From Blattabacterium cuenoti (lineage in GTDB: Bacteria; Bacteroidota; Bacteroidia; Flavobacteriales; Blattabacteriaceae), in assembly GCF_014252255.1 (NCBI RefSeq), contig NZ_CP059213.1, positions 558,001 to 622,000 on the forward strand: DNA of 64,000 nucleotides. The letters run 5' to 3'. The notes under the pieces were generated by a model. It saw nothing but the letters and a program-made list of their open reading frames with translations. It made no database searches and was not told the DNA's origin. This document shows, piece by piece, positions 28,512 to 38,180 of the stretch. The position numbers and the translations under genes were made by a program. The stretch's first letter is position 1; every line of letters starts with the position of its first letter.

Positions 28512-29906
28512 ATGAAAATTCGTTATACTGATCTTATAGATCAAACTTTTGATTTTCCCACTGAGGAATTTTCTATAAAAAATAATTTATTAGAATTTCA
28601 TGGTATTCCATTAATGGATTTAATAAAAAAATATGGAACTCCATTAAAATTTACATATTTACCAAAAATATCTCAAAATATAAAAAAAGCTAAAAAATGG
28701 TTTAAAAAAGCTATTCATTCTAATCAATATAATAATAAATATACTTATTGTTATTGTACAAAAAGTTCTCATTTTTATTTTGTCTTAGAAGAAGCATTAA
28801 AAAATGATATTAGCATTGAAACTTCATATGCTTATGATATAGAAATCATCAAAAATCTTTATAAAAAAGGAAAAACTAATAAAAAAATAGAAATAATATG
28901 TAATGGATTTAAAACAAAAAATTATATTAAAAATATATCAGAATTGATAAATAATGGTTTTTGTAATACTATACCAATATTAGATAATTCAGATGAATTA
29001 GAAAAACTTAATTTAGTTATTAATTATCCTTTTAAACTTGGTATACGTATAGCTTCTGAAGAAGAACCAAAATTTGAATTTTATACTTCTAGATTAGGAA
29101 TAGGATATAAAGATATTGTTGTTTTTTATTTAAATAAAATAAAAAATAATCCCAAAATAGAATTAAAAATGTTACATTTTTTTATTAATACAGGTATCAA
29201 AGATACTGCTTATTATTGGAATGAACTTTTTAAGTGTTTACATATATATGCAATATTAAAAAAAATAGCACCAGAATTAGATATTTTAAATATAGGAGGA
29301 GGGTTTCCAATAAAAACATCTATGTCTTTTAATTATAATTATGAATATATGACCAATGAAATTGTTTATCAAATTAAAAAATTTTGTCAAGAAGAAAATG
29401 TTTTGGAACCACATATATATACAGAATTTGGAGCTTATACAGTTGGAGAAAGTGGAGGTATTTTATATAAAATACTTAATCAAAAACGTCAAAATGATAG
29501 AGAAAAATGGAATATGATAGATAGTTCTTTTATGACCACACTTCCTGATACATGGGCAATAAGTAGAAGATTTATTATGATGGCTATTAATCGTTGGAAT
29601 GATTATTATGAAAGAGTTTTTTTAGGAGGATTAACATGTGATAGTGATGATTATTATAATTCAGAACAACATATGAATGCTATATATCTTCCTTTTTTTT
29701 GTGAAAAAACTCCACTTTATATTGGTTTTTTTAATACTGGAGCTTATCAAGATACAATTAGTGGATATGGAGGAGTTCATCATTGTTTAATTCCACAACC
29801 TATTCATATATTAATAAATCATGATGAAAAAAAAAATTTTGTATATAGAATATTCCGTCAATCACAAAGTCCTGAAGAAATATTAAAAATATTAGGTTAT
29901 TTATGA
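28512..29906 (+). CDS. speA: Arginine decarboxylase, short flavobacterial type
   Basis: PLP-dependent (alanine-racemase-fold) decarboxylase making agmatine from arginine. At 464 residues it is shorter than E. coli SpeA (about 650) and matches the flavobacterial form from end to end. Recognisable stretches are the PLP-lysine region YCYCTKSSHFYFVLEEAL, GIRIASEEEPKFEFYTSRLG, LNIGGGFPIKTS, TEFGAYTVGESGG, and CDSDDYYNSEQHMNAIYLP near the end. Its TGA overlaps the speB ATG as ATGA. With speB it forms arginine to agmatine to putrescine plus urea. Confidence 0.93.
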   Translation: MKIRYTDLIDQTFDFPTEEFSIKNNLLEFHGIPLMDLIKKYGTPLKFTYLPKISQNIKKAKKWFKKAIHSNQYNNKYTYCYCTKSSHFYFVLEEALKNDISIETSYAYDIEIIKNLYKKGKTNKKIEIICNGFKTKNYIKNISELINNGFCNTIPILDNSDELEKLNLVINYPFKLGIRIASEEEPKFEFYTSRLGIGYKDIVVFYLNKIKNNPKIELKMLHFFINTGIKDTAYYWNELFKCLHIYAILKKIAPELDILNIGGGFPIKTSMSFNYNYEYMTNEIVYQIKKFCQEENVLEPHIYTEFGAYTVGESGGILYKILNQKRQNDREKWNMIDSSFMTTLPDTWAISRRFIMMAINRWNDYYERVFLGGLTCDSDDYYNSEQHMNAIYLPFFCEKTPLYIGFFNTGAYQDTISGYGGVHHCLIPQPIHILINHDEKKNFVYRIFRQSQSPEEILKILGYL

Positions 29907-30771
29907 AAAAAAAATTTTTTATTTTTCTGGAATATATAAAAAATATTCTACACTTGAAAAATCAAAAACAGTATTAATTCCTGTTCCATATGATTCTACT
30001 CAAACATGGAAAAAAGGGGCTAAAAAAGGACCAAAAGCTTTTTTAGCTGCATCAGAACATATGGAATTATACGATATTGAAACGGATTCAGAAGTCTATA
30101 AAAGAGGAATTTTTATTGTTTCTCCACCCGTAAATAATTCAATTTCCTCTAGAGAAATGGTTAAAAAAGTATATAATATTACAAAAAAATACCTTTTTAA
30201 AGAAAAATTTGTAACTCTTATAGGAGGAGATCATTCTATATCTATAGGTAGTATTAGAGCTTTTGGAGAAAAATATCCAAATTTAAGTATTCTTCATATG
30301 GATGCACATATAGATTTACGTTCTGTATATAAAGGAGATCCATATAATCATGCATGTTCTATGCATGAAGCATCTCAAAAATATCCTTTAATACAAATAG
30401 GTATTCGAAGTATGGATATACTGGAAAAAAAATTTATTCAAAAAGGAAACGTTTTTTATATGCATAAAATTTATAAAAACGATTTTTGGATGAAAAAAGC
30501 TATTCAAAAACTTACAAAAAATGTATTCATTAGTATAGATATTGATGTTTTTGATCCTAGTATAGCTCCTTCTACTGGAACTCCAGAACCAGGAGGATTA
30601 GATTGGTATACAACGTTAAAATTTTTAAAAAAAGTTTTTCAAAAAAAAGAAATAAAAGGATTTGATATTGTTGAACTTTTGCCAAATCAAAAAGAATCAT
30701 CTACAGATTTTTTAGCTGTGAAACTTTACTATAAATTACTATCATATAAATATGAATTAATAACATCATAA
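29903..30771 (+). CDS. speB: Agmatinase (ureohydrolase), out of frame at its start codon
   Basis: Hydrolyses agmatine to putrescine and urea using two Mn2+. Metal motifs GGDHSIS, HMDAHIDLR and SIDIDVFDPSIAPSTGTPEP are intact, as is the C-terminal VELLPNQKESSTDFLAVKL. The expected ATG at 29903-29905 overlaps the speA stop (ATGA), but is followed by A9 (29906-29914) and T6 and is one base out of phase. The conserved N-terminal segment, with TVLIPVPYDSTQTWKKGAKK, lies in the next frame, open back to 29896 with no ATG, GTG or TTG. One extra A would give MKKKIFYFSGIYKKYSTLEK. An internal ATG at 30061 gives only 236 residues, losing about 52. Arginase or another ureohydrolase specificity is less likely given speA. 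Confidence 0.85.
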
Positions 30772-30782
30772 ACATCATAAAT

Positions 30783-31490
30783 ATGAACAATAAAATTATT
30801 ATAGCTATAGATGGATATTCTTCATCGGGAAAAAGTACTTTAGCAAAAAAAATATCCCAAAAATTAAAATATAAATATATAGATACCGGAGCTATGTATA
30901 GAGGAATAACTTTATTAGCTATTCGAAAAAAAATTTTTAATAGTGATTTATGGAATATACGTAATTTTATACCTTTTTTAAAAAATATTAATTTTAAATT
31001 TAAATGGAATAATAAATTTCATAAAACTGATATTTTTTTAAATAAAGAAAATATACAATATGAGATTAGATCATTAAAAGTAACAAAAAAAGTGAGTTTA
31101 ATAGCTCAGATTCCTGAAATTCGTAAAATATTAACTATTTTTCAGAGAAATATTGGAGAAAAAAAAGGAATTGTTATGGATGGAAGAGATATCGGTAATT
31201 CTGTTTTTCCTAAATCTGAATTAAAAATTTTTATGAAAGGATCTATAGAAGTTCGTTCTTATAGAAGATATAAAGATCTTCAAAAAAGAGGAGAAAAAAT
31301 TTCTTATGAAGAAGTTAAAAAAGATATTATTCATAGAGATATAATGGATACTTCTAGAAAAATTTCTCCATTAAAAAAATATGAAGATTATATAGAAATA
31401 GATAATACTTTTATAAGTATGGAAAAACAATTAAATTTAATTTTTCAATTAATAAATAAAATGAAAAAAAATAATCATATTATTATATGA
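30783..31490 (+). CDS. cmk: Cytidylate kinase
   Basis: Phosphorylates CMP and dCMP to diphosphates for RNA, DNA and lipid synthesis. The 235 residues begin with the P-loop in IIIAIDGYSSSGKSTLAKKI, followed by YIDTGAMYRGITLLAI, and later GIVMDGRDIGNSVFP, the NMP-binding signature. RRYKDLQKRGEKISYEEV and RDIMDTSRKISPL complete the kinase. Its end overlaps fabG by 4 nt. Confidence 0.96.
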   Translation: MNNKIIIAIDGYSSSGKSTLAKKISQKLKYKYIDTGAMYRGITLLAIRKKIFNSDLWNIRNFIPFLKNINFKFKWNNKFHKTDIFLNKENIQYEIRSLKVTKKVSLIAQIPEIRKILTIFQRNIGEKKGIVMDGRDIGNSVFPKSELKIFMKGSIEVRSYRRYKDLQKRGEKISYEEVKKDIIHRDIMDTSRKISPLKKYEDYIEIDNTFISMEKQLNLIFQLINKMKKNNHIII

Positions 31491-32221
31491 AATTATTAAA
31501 TGGAAGAATATCTTTAGTTACAGGAGGTTCAGGAGATATAGGAAGATCTATTGTAAAAACTTTTGTACAACATGGAGCTAATGTTATTTTTACATTTTTT
31601 TCCTCAATAAAGGAGGCTAAAAAATTAGTTTTAGAATTTAAAAATTCAGTAGAAGCATATCAAATTGATCTTTCAGATTTTAATTCTTCAAAAAATTTAG
31701 TTGAAAAAATTATAAAAAAATATGGAAAAATAGATATATTAGTCAATAATGCTGGTATTATTAAAGATAATTTTTTACTTAAGATTTCCCAAAAAGATTG
31801 GGATAACGTTATAAAAACTAATCTTTATTCTATTTTTAATTTAACTAAATTTGCGATTTTTCCTATGATGAGACAAAAAAAAGGAAGTATTATTAATATG
31901 AGTTCTGTTATAGGATTAACAGGAAATATTGGACAATCTAATTATGCAACATCTAAAGCAGGTATTATTGGATTTACTAAATCTATAGCTAGAGAATTAG
32001 GAAAAAAAAATATTCGTTGTAATGCTATAGCTCCTGGATATATTATGACAAAAATGAATTCTCATTTTAAATATAAAATCAAAGAAGATTGGATAAAAAA
32101 TATTCCATTAAAAAGACCGGGAACTCCTCAAGATATAGCGAACTGCACTTTATTTCTTGCTTCAGATTTATCTAATTATATTACCGGTTCTGTGTTAAAT
32201 GTAAATGGAGGATTAATTTAA
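31487..32221 (+). CDS. fabG: 3-oxoacyl-ACP reductase
   Basis: NADPH-dependent reductase of fatty acid elongation, reducing beta-ketoacyl-ACP made by FabF. The 244 residues show the Rossmann TGGSGDIGRSIV near 13-24, LVNNAGIIKDN, the catalytic Ser in NMSSVIGLTGN, and YATSKAG giving Tyr and Lys. The C-terminus ITGSVLNVNGGLI is typical. The start is ATGA-coupled to cmk. Other short-chain dehydrogenases look similar, but size and the end motif favour FabG. Confidence 0.92.
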   Translation: MKLLNGRISLVTGGSGDIGRSIVKTFVQHGANVIFTFFSSIKEAKKLVLEFKNSVEAYQIDLSDFNSSKNLVEKIIKKYGKIDILVNNAGIIKDNFLLKISQKDWDNVIKTNLYSIFNLTKFAIFPMMRQKKGSIINMSSVIGLTGNIGQSNYATSKAGIIGFTKSIARELGKKNIRCNAIAPGYIMTKMNSHFKYKIKEDWIKNIPLKRPGTPQDIANCTLFLASDLSNYITGSVLNVNGGLI

Positions 32222-32264
32222 TCATTGATTTATATATAATATATGAGTGTTTTTTATTTTTATT

Positions 32265-33956
32265 ATGGAAATATATTCAAATAAAAAAATTGTACAAAGT
32301 TTAGGGGAAATATTAAAAAAAAAATACGTAATTAATATAATTATATCTCCAGGATCTAGAAATGCTCCTATCATTATTCATTTTACACAAAATAAGTATT
32401 TTAATACTTATAGTATTGTAGATGAACGTTGTGCTGGTTTTTTTGCTTTAGGAATTGCACAACAAATTAGAAAACCTGTAGTCATTAGTTGTACTTCTGG
32501 ATCTGCTGTTGTAAATTATTATCCTGCAATTACAGAAGCTTTTTATCAAAATATTCCACTTATTTTAATAACGGCAGATAGGCCAAAAGAAATTATAGAT
32601 ATTTTTGAAGGACAATCAATTCATCAAGAAAATATTTTTCAAAAACATGTAGAAACATCTGTTCAACTAACAGAAGACGAATCTAAATTAGGTATGTGGT
32701 ATAATGAAAAATTAATTAATGAATCTATCAATAAATGTATTTTAAAAAATAAACCTATACATATTAATATTCCTTTTTCTGAACCACTTTATAAAACAAC
32801 AAATCGACTACAAGTAAACCCTAAAATTATAAAAATTATATACGAAAAAAATTTTCGTATTAAAACATCCAATCATTATCATATAGAACAATCTATATGG
32901 AAAAAATATAAAAAAAAAATGATTTTATTAGGATTACATTATCCAGAAAAAAATATGGAAAATATTTTAAAAAAATTTAGTTATGATTCATCTATTGTAA
33001 TTTTTACAGAAACAACATCTCATGTATGTGGAAAATTATTTTTTTCAAGTATAGATCAACTTATTTTTAATATGACTGTTAAAGAGTGGAATCATTTTAA
33101 ACCTAATATTTTATTAACTATTGGTGTAAATATTATATCTAAAAAAATAAAATTTTTTTTGAGAAAATATCCTCCAATATATCATTGGCATATAGGAAAA
33201 AATTATGAAAAATACCCAGATACTTATTATAAGTTAACTACTTATTGGTCTATGACTTTAGAATCATTTTTTCAAATTTTTCAAAATTTGAATTTATCTA
33301 TTTCAGATTATAAATATCAATGGGAAAAATTAAGAAAAAAAAGAATTAAAAAACATAAATTTTTTATCAAAAAAGAAAAAAGTTTTTCAGATTTAAAAGT
33401 TCTTTTTTTTATATTTCAATCTATTCCTAATAATTCTATTTTACAATTAGGAAATAGTATGATTATTAGATATTATGAACTTTTTTATAAAAAAAAATCT
33501 TCTATTCATTCTTATTGTAATCGTGGAACATCAGGAATAGACGGATGTGTTTCAACAGCTATAGGTTCTGCAACAAGTAGTAAAAAAATTGTAACATTAA
33601 TCATTGGAGATATAAGTTTTTTTTATGATAGTAATGCCTTATGGAATAATTATATTCCAAAAAATTTTAGAATTATACTTATTAATAATAGAGGTGGAAA
33701 TATTTTCAGATTTATTTCCAAAACGAAACTTCCTGAAAAAATTTTCAATTTTTTCGAAACAAAACATATTTTTTCTGCAGAAAAAATATGTGAAATGCAT
33801 AATTGGAAATATAAAAAAGTTTCTAATCAATCTAATTTAAAAAAAAGTTTATCTTTTTTTTGGAACAAATCAGATAATCCTTTTTTATTAGAAATAGATA
33901 CTCATAAATATAAAAATGCGGAAATTTTAAAAAAATATTTATCCTATTTATTTTAA
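32265..33956 (+). CDS. menD: 2-succinyl-5-enolpyruvyl-6-hydroxy-3-cyclohexene-1-carboxylate synthase
   Basis: Thiamine-diphosphate enzyme joining isochorismate and 2-oxoglutarate in menaquinone synthesis. Motifs are IISPGSRNAPIIIHF, IVDERCAGFFALGIAQQI, CTSGSAVVNYYPAI, LILITADRP, and the ThDP-binding region NRGTSGIDGCVSTAIG with GDISFFYDSNALWN and NNRGGNIFRF. I chose the ATG at 32265 (563 residues, starting MEIYSNKKIVQSL) over a GTG at 32247 that adds six hydrophobic residues not expected in the family. Menaquinone is the usual respiratory quinone of Bacteroidetes. It overlaps the next gene, convergent, by 9 nt. Confidence 0.95.
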   Translation: MEIYSNKKIVQSLGEILKKKYVINIIISPGSRNAPIIIHFTQNKYFNTYSIVDERCAGFFALGIAQQIRKPVVISCTSGSAVVNYYPAITEAFYQNIPLILITADRPKEIIDIFEGQSIHQENIFQKHVETSVQLTEDESKLGMWYNEKLINESINKCILKNKPIHINIPFSEPLYKTTNRLQVNPKIIKIIYEKNFRIKTSNHYHIEQSIWKKYKKKMILLGLHYPEKNMENILKKFSYDSSIVIFTETTSHVCGKLFFSSIDQLIFNMTVKEWNHFKPNILLTIGVNIISKKIKFFLRKYPPIYHWHIGKNYEKYPDTYYKLTTYWSMTLESFFQIFQNLNLSISDYKYQWEKLRKKRIKKHKFFIKKEKSFSDLKVLFFIFQSIPNNSILQLGNSMIIRYYELFYKKKSSIHSYCNRGTSGIDGCVSTAIGSATSSKKIVTLIIGDISFFYDSNALWNNYIPKNFRIILINNRGGNIFRFISKTKLPEKIFNFFETKHIFSAEKICEMHNWKYKKVSNQSNLKKSLSFFWNKSDNPFLLEIDTHKYKNAEILKKYLSYLF

Positions 33957-34457
33957 TTGAAAAATTAAAAAAATATCCCATAAAGCTTTAATTCTAGCAA
34001 ATATTTCTCTTAATTGTATTCTACTATCAAAATATAGGTTTTTAGCGTTAAACCCTATAACATCTAATCCTAAACAATTTCCAATAAAAATAGCTCTTTC
34101 ATTATGAAATTTTTGAGATATAATAGTGAATCTTTTTTGATGAAAAATTTTATAAACTCTTAATATAGATTGTAATGTATTAATACCATAACAATCTTCA
34201 TATATAAAACAAGAAGGAATTCCTTTTTTTATTAATTCTTTTTTCATCATTTTGGGTTCATTATAATTTTTTTCTCTATTATCACCACTTACAATGATAT
34301 AACGTATTTTTTTATGATAAAAAAGATAATAAGCAGCATCAATTCTATACTTAAAATAAGCATTTACACCACCTCCATGTAAATATTTAGAAGTTCCTAA
34401 TACAACACCAAATGTATTATATGGAATATAATTGACATAATCAAAATTTTTTCTCAT
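33948..34457 (-). CDS. sanA: SanA/YdcF-like DUF218 protein, membrane anchor apparently cut from the start
   Basis: The 169 residues carry DUF218 motifs: FGVVLGTSKYLHGGGVN, KYRIDAAYYLF, IIVSGDNREKNYNEPKMM and ISQKFHNERAIFIG. SanA-type proteins are inner-membrane proteins affecting envelope permeability. Homologues start with one transmembrane helix. Here the frame continues upstream of the ATG at 34457 as KRILFIIISFIFSCYFIVSF, a good helix, but reaches a TAA at 34530-34532 without a normal start codon. An ATG at 34544-34546, well placed 11 nt after secA, is one base out of frame. Either an ATA/ATT start is used, or a one-base deletion removed the anchor. Confidence 0.75.
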   Translation of the reverse strand: MRKNFDYVNYIPYNTFGVVLGTSKYLHGGGVNAYFKYRIDAAYYLFYHKKIRYIIVSGDNREKNYNEPKMMKKELIKKGIPSCFIYEDCYGINTLQSILRVYKIFHQKRFTIISQKFHNERAIFIGNCLGLDVIGFNAKNLYFDSRIQLREIFARIKALWDIFLIFQLK

Positions 34458-34557
34458 TGACCAAAAACTAACTATAAAATAACAAGAAAAAATAAATGAA
34501 ATTATGATAAATAATATACGTTTTATTGTTTAATAAACACAATCATCTTTTTTTAAT

Positions 34558-37500
34558 TTAAAAAGAATCATTTTCTATCACCCATTCTCCTTTTTCTAAA
34601 AAAAACTCTGCTTGTTTAAATTTAATATTTTTAATTTCTCCTGTAATTAAATGACGAATATTAATTCTATTATTTCTTCCTAATTTTTTTCCGTTTTTTC
34701 CTATCATTAAAAAATCCATTTTTATATTATTTTTATTTTTTGGAATATATAAAATGTCTCCTATTATTATGGTAGATTTAAATAAAAAAGAAACAATTTT
34801 TTTATTAATATCATAAATTTTTTCTTGAAATAAATTAAAAGCATTTTGTTTATAGACGATTAAAGGATCTTTTTGTTCAAAAACTGCATTTTGCACAGAA
34901 TATCTTAAACTATCCATATCACGTAAATGTTCTTTCCATTTTTCATCCAAAAAACATAATATAGTTTTTTTTTCAAATATTGATAATAAAGATTCCCCTT
35001 TAGTATTATAAAATTCCTTCAATTCTGATATAGAAATGATATTTTTTAATCCATCAGTAAAAATAACTTGTATTTGATAAGATTTATCATCCTTATTTTT
35101 TATAAAATTAGATGTAATTGGCATGATATCTTTATTAATTATAATTTTCTTTTTTTGATCATAAAAATTTATAACAATATCATGAAGTTTATTTATACAA
35201 TAAAATTCTTTATAAGATAAAAATTCTTTTTCATGAAATGGAAATTCTATATTAAAAATTTGAGTAAATTCATATTTTAAATTTTTAAAATCATTTAAAG
35301 ATTTATTAACTGAAATTATAACATCTAATAAAAAATAAACCATATTAGAAATGTCTAAACTTAATTCTTTACCAAATAATGCATTTTTACGTTTTTTATA
35401 AATAAATTCTCTTTGTTTATTAATAACATCATCATAGTCTAATAAACGTTTTCGCATACTAAAATTATTATCCTCTATTTTTTTTTGTGCTTTTTCAATA
35501 GATTTTGTTAATAAAGTATGTTGTATTATATCCCCTTCTTTATGCCCAAATCTATCCATAAGTTTGGAAAGTCTTTCTGAATCAATAAATAGACGAATCA
35601 AATTATCCTCTAATGATACATAAAATTGAGAACTTCCTGGATCTCCTTGACGTCCAGATCTTCCTCTTAATTGATTATCAACTCTTCTAGAATCATGTCT
35701 TTCTGTTCCTAAAACGTATAATCCTCCATTTTTTATAACTTCTTTTGACAATTTAATATCTGTTCCACGACCAGCCATATTAGTTGCAATAGTTACCGAG
35801 CCAGGAAATCCTGCTTTTGCTATAATATCCGCTTCTTTTTCATGTAATTTAGCATTTAAAACATTATGTGGTATTTTTCTAAATTTTAAAGATCTACTTA
35901 AAAATTCCGATACTTCAACAGAGGTTGTTCCAACAAGAACTGGACATTTTTTATTTTGAGATAAATGAATAATTTTTTCTATAATTGCATTATATTTTTC
36001 TCGTTTTGTTTTGAAAACAAGATCTTGAAAATCTTTTCTTTGTACAATTTTATTTGTAGGAATTACTACTACATCTAATTTATAGATATGCAAAAATTCT
36101 CCAGATTCTGTTTCTGCTGTTCCCGTCATTCCTGATATTTTCCTATACATTCTAAAGTAATTTTGTAAAGTAATTGTAGCAAATGTTTGACTAGATGATT
36201 CTATTTTTACATTTTCTTTTGCTTCTATAGCTTGATGTAATCCATCTGAATAACGTCTTCCTTCCATTATACGACCAGTCTGTTCATCTACTATTTTTAC
36301 TTTTTCTCCTAAAACAACATAATCTATATTTTTTTCAAATAAAGTAAAAGCTTTAAGAAGTTGATTAATAGTATGTATTCTTTGTGATTTAATAGAAAAA
36401 TTTTTTAAAATTTTTTCTTTTTCTTTTATTTCTTTTTCTTTAGATAACTTATTTTTTTCCAACTCATAAAGTTCTACGTTTACATCTGGTAATATAAAAA
36501 ATCCTATATCTTCTACATTTTTAGATAAAAATTCAATTCCTTTATCTGTTAATTCTACTGTATTATTTTTTTCATCAATTAAAAAATAAAGATCTTTATC
36601 TACTTTATACATTTCTCTTCCATAATCTTGTAAATATTGATTTTCAGTTTTCTGTAAAATAAAACGTATATTCTCTTCACTTAAAAATTTAATTAATGAT
36701 TTTTTTTTTGGTAATCCCCTATATGCTTGAAATAATTTAAATCCACCTAATTTTTTATCTCCATTTTTTATCAAATTTTTTGCTTCTAGCAAAAAATTAT
36801 TAACTATTACATTTTGTTGAATGACAATATTTTCTACTTTTTCTTTAAAAAATTCAAACTCATCTTTATTATCTTTATTAGAATCTACAGGTCCAGATAT
36901 AATTAAAGGAGTACGAGCCTCATCTATCAAAACAGAATCAATTTCATCTATAATAGCATAATTCAATTCTCTTTGAACTAATTCTTTTTTAGAAGATGCC
37001 ATATTATCTCTTAAATAATCAAAACCAAATTCATTATTTGTTCCATAAGTAATATCCGCTTGATATGCTTTTTTACGTTTTTGTACATCAGTAGGAGAAT
37101 AATTATCAATACAATCAACTTTCAATCCATGAAATTCCATTAAAGGAGCCATCCAACCAGTATCTCTTCTAGATAAATAATTATTAACTGTTACAATATG
37201 GACACCTCTACCAGATAAAGCGTTCAAATAAGCAGATAAAGTAGCTACCAAAGTTTTACCTTCTCCTGTTGACATTTCCGATATTTTTCCTTGATGTAAT
37301 ACAACTCCTCCCATTAATTGAACATCATAATGAACCATATCCCAAATTATTAATTTACCATATGCATCCCATTTATTTTTCCAAATAGTTTTATTTTCAT
37401 TATCATTTAAAATAACATAAGATTTTGTTTTAGATAATTCTTTATCAAAAGAAGTTGATTTTACTATAAGTTTTTTTTTTTCTTTAAAACGTTTTGCTGT

Positions 37501-37857
37501 TTCTTTGATAAGAGCAAAAGCTTGAGGTAAAATATTCATCAATTCTTTTTGTTCTGCAACATAACGTTTTTCTTTAATTTCCTCTATATTAGAATATATT
37601 TTTTGCAATACACTAATAGAATAAAATTTTTCTTTTATTTTTTTTAAAAAATTTTTTTCTTCTTCTTCAAAAATTTTTGTAGAATCTTTTATAATTTTTT
37701 TAAAATAAAAAGTTTTATTTCTTAATTCATCATCAGATAATAAAGATATATTACTCTCCTCTTTTTTGATTAAAATCAAAAATTTTCTAACCTCTTTAAG
37801 GTCTTTTTCATTTTTATTAACTAATAATTTATTTAAAATATTTCTAATGAAATTCAT
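34558..37857 (-). CDS. secA: Preprotein translocase ATPase SecA
   Basis: Motor that pushes unfolded proteins through SecYEG. At 1099 residues it is the long Bacteroidetes form. DEAD motor motifs include LHQGKISEMSTGEGKTLVA (Walker A), NYAIIDEIDSVLIDEARTPL (Walker B), and MAGRGTDIKL with RGRSGRQGDPGSSQFYVS in the second motor domain. Helical wing and scaffold domains follow. The C-terminus ends EKGEWVIENDSF with no Cys-rich zinc/SecB-binding tail. It would export BamA and the other envelope proteins in the window. It follows the DUF2795 gene by 29 nt. Confidence 0.97.
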   Translation of the reverse strand: MNFIRNILNKLLVNKNEKDLKEVRKFLILIKKEESNISLLSDDELRNKTFYFKKIIKDSTKIFEEEEKNFLKKIKEKFYSISVLQKIYSNIEEIKEKRYVAEQKELMNILPQAFALIKETAKRFKEKKKLIVKSTSFDKELSKTKSYVILNDNENKTIWKNKWDAYGKLIIWDMVHYDVQLMGGVVLHQGKISEMSTGEGKTLVATLSAYLNALSGRGVHIVTVNNYLSRRDTGWMAPLMEFHGLKVDCIDNYSPTDVQKRKKAYQADITYGTNNEFGFDYLRDNMASSKKELVQRELNYAIIDEIDSVLIDEARTPLIISGPVDSNKDNKDEFEFFKEKVENIVIQQNVIVNNFLLEAKNLIKNGDKKLGGFKLFQAYRGLPKKKSLIKFLSEENIRFILQKTENQYLQDYGREMYKVDKDLYFLIDEKNNTVELTDKGIEFLSKNVEDIGFFILPDVNVELYELEKNKLSKEKEIKEKEKILKNFSIKSQRIHTINQLLKAFTLFEKNIDYVVLGEKVKIVDEQTGRIMEGRRYSDGLHQAIEAKENVKIESSSQTFATITLQNYFRMYRKISGMTGTAETESGEFLHIYKLDVVVIPTNKIVQRKDFQDLVFKTKREKYNAIIEKIIHLSQNKKCPVLVGTTSVEVSEFLSRSLKFRKIPHNVLNAKLHEKEADIIAKAGFPGSVTIATNMAGRGTDIKLSKEVIKNGGLYVLGTERHDSRRVDNQLRGRSGRQGDPGSSQFYVSLEDNLIRLFIDSERLSKLMDRFGHKEGDIIQHTLLTKSIEKAQKKIEDNNFSMRKRLLDYDDVINKQREFIYKKRKNALFGKELSLDISNMVYFLLDVIISVNKSLNDFKNLKYEFTQIFNIEFPFHEKEFLSYKEFYCINKLHDIVINFYDQKKKIIINKDIMPITSNFIKNKDDKSYQIQVIFTDGLKNIISISELKEFYNTKGESLLSIFEKKTILCFLDEKWKEHLRDMDSLRYSVQNAVFEQKDPLIVYKQNAFNLFQEKIYDINKKIVSFLFKSTIIIGDILYIPKNKNNIKMDFLMIGKNGKKLGRNNRINIRHLITGEIKNIKFKQAEFFLEKGEWVIENDSF

Positions 37858-37886
37858 TCAAAATATATATTAAAAAATAAATAAAT

Positions 37887-38120
37887 TTAAAGTTCATATT
37901 CATCTCTATTCCAATAAAAATCTTCATCATCACGTGGATAATCTGCCCATATATCTTCTATAGATTCAAAAATTTCTCCTTCTCCATTTTCTAATTGTTG
38001 TAAATTTTCAACGACTTCTAAAGGAGCTCCAGTACGAATAGCAAAATCTATCAATTCTTCCTTTGTTGCTGGCCAAGGTGCATCTTCTAAATGAGAAGCT
38101 AATTCTAAAGTCCAATACAT
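37887..38120 (-). CDS. DUF2795-type small acidic protein
   Basis: The 77 residues start MYWTLELASHLEDAPWPATK and contain ELIDFAIRTGAPLEVVENLQ, a segment strongly conserved in Bacteroidetes DUF2795 proteins, then an acidic C-terminus (FESIEDIWADYPRDDEDFYW). Function is unknown. I chose the ATG at 38118-38120; a TTG at 38154 would add twelve residues unlike the family. It sits directly upstream of secA on the same strand, likely in one transcript. The strong conservation compared with its AT-driven surroundings suggests purifying selection. Confidence 0.85.
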   Translation of the reverse strand: MYWTLELASHLEDAPWPATKEELIDFAIRTGAPLEVVENLQQLENGEGEIFESIEDIWADYPRDDEDFYWNRDEYEL

Positions 38121-38172
38121 ATATTGATATTTTCTATATTTAATATTAAAAATCAAAATAATGATATTTTTA

Positions 38173-38180
38173 TATATTTG
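38173..38180 (+). promoter_or_regulatory. Candidate -7 box for fmt
   Basis: TATATTTG at 38173-38180 fits TAnnTTTG. Transcription would start near 38187, upstream of both possible fmt starts (38195 and 38255), so it does not decide between them. Confidence 0.3.

Noticed and set aside
33625-33840. Overlapping plus and minus ORFs inside menD
   Set aside because: Both are alternative frames of the ThDP-binding end of MenD, which has clear motifs.
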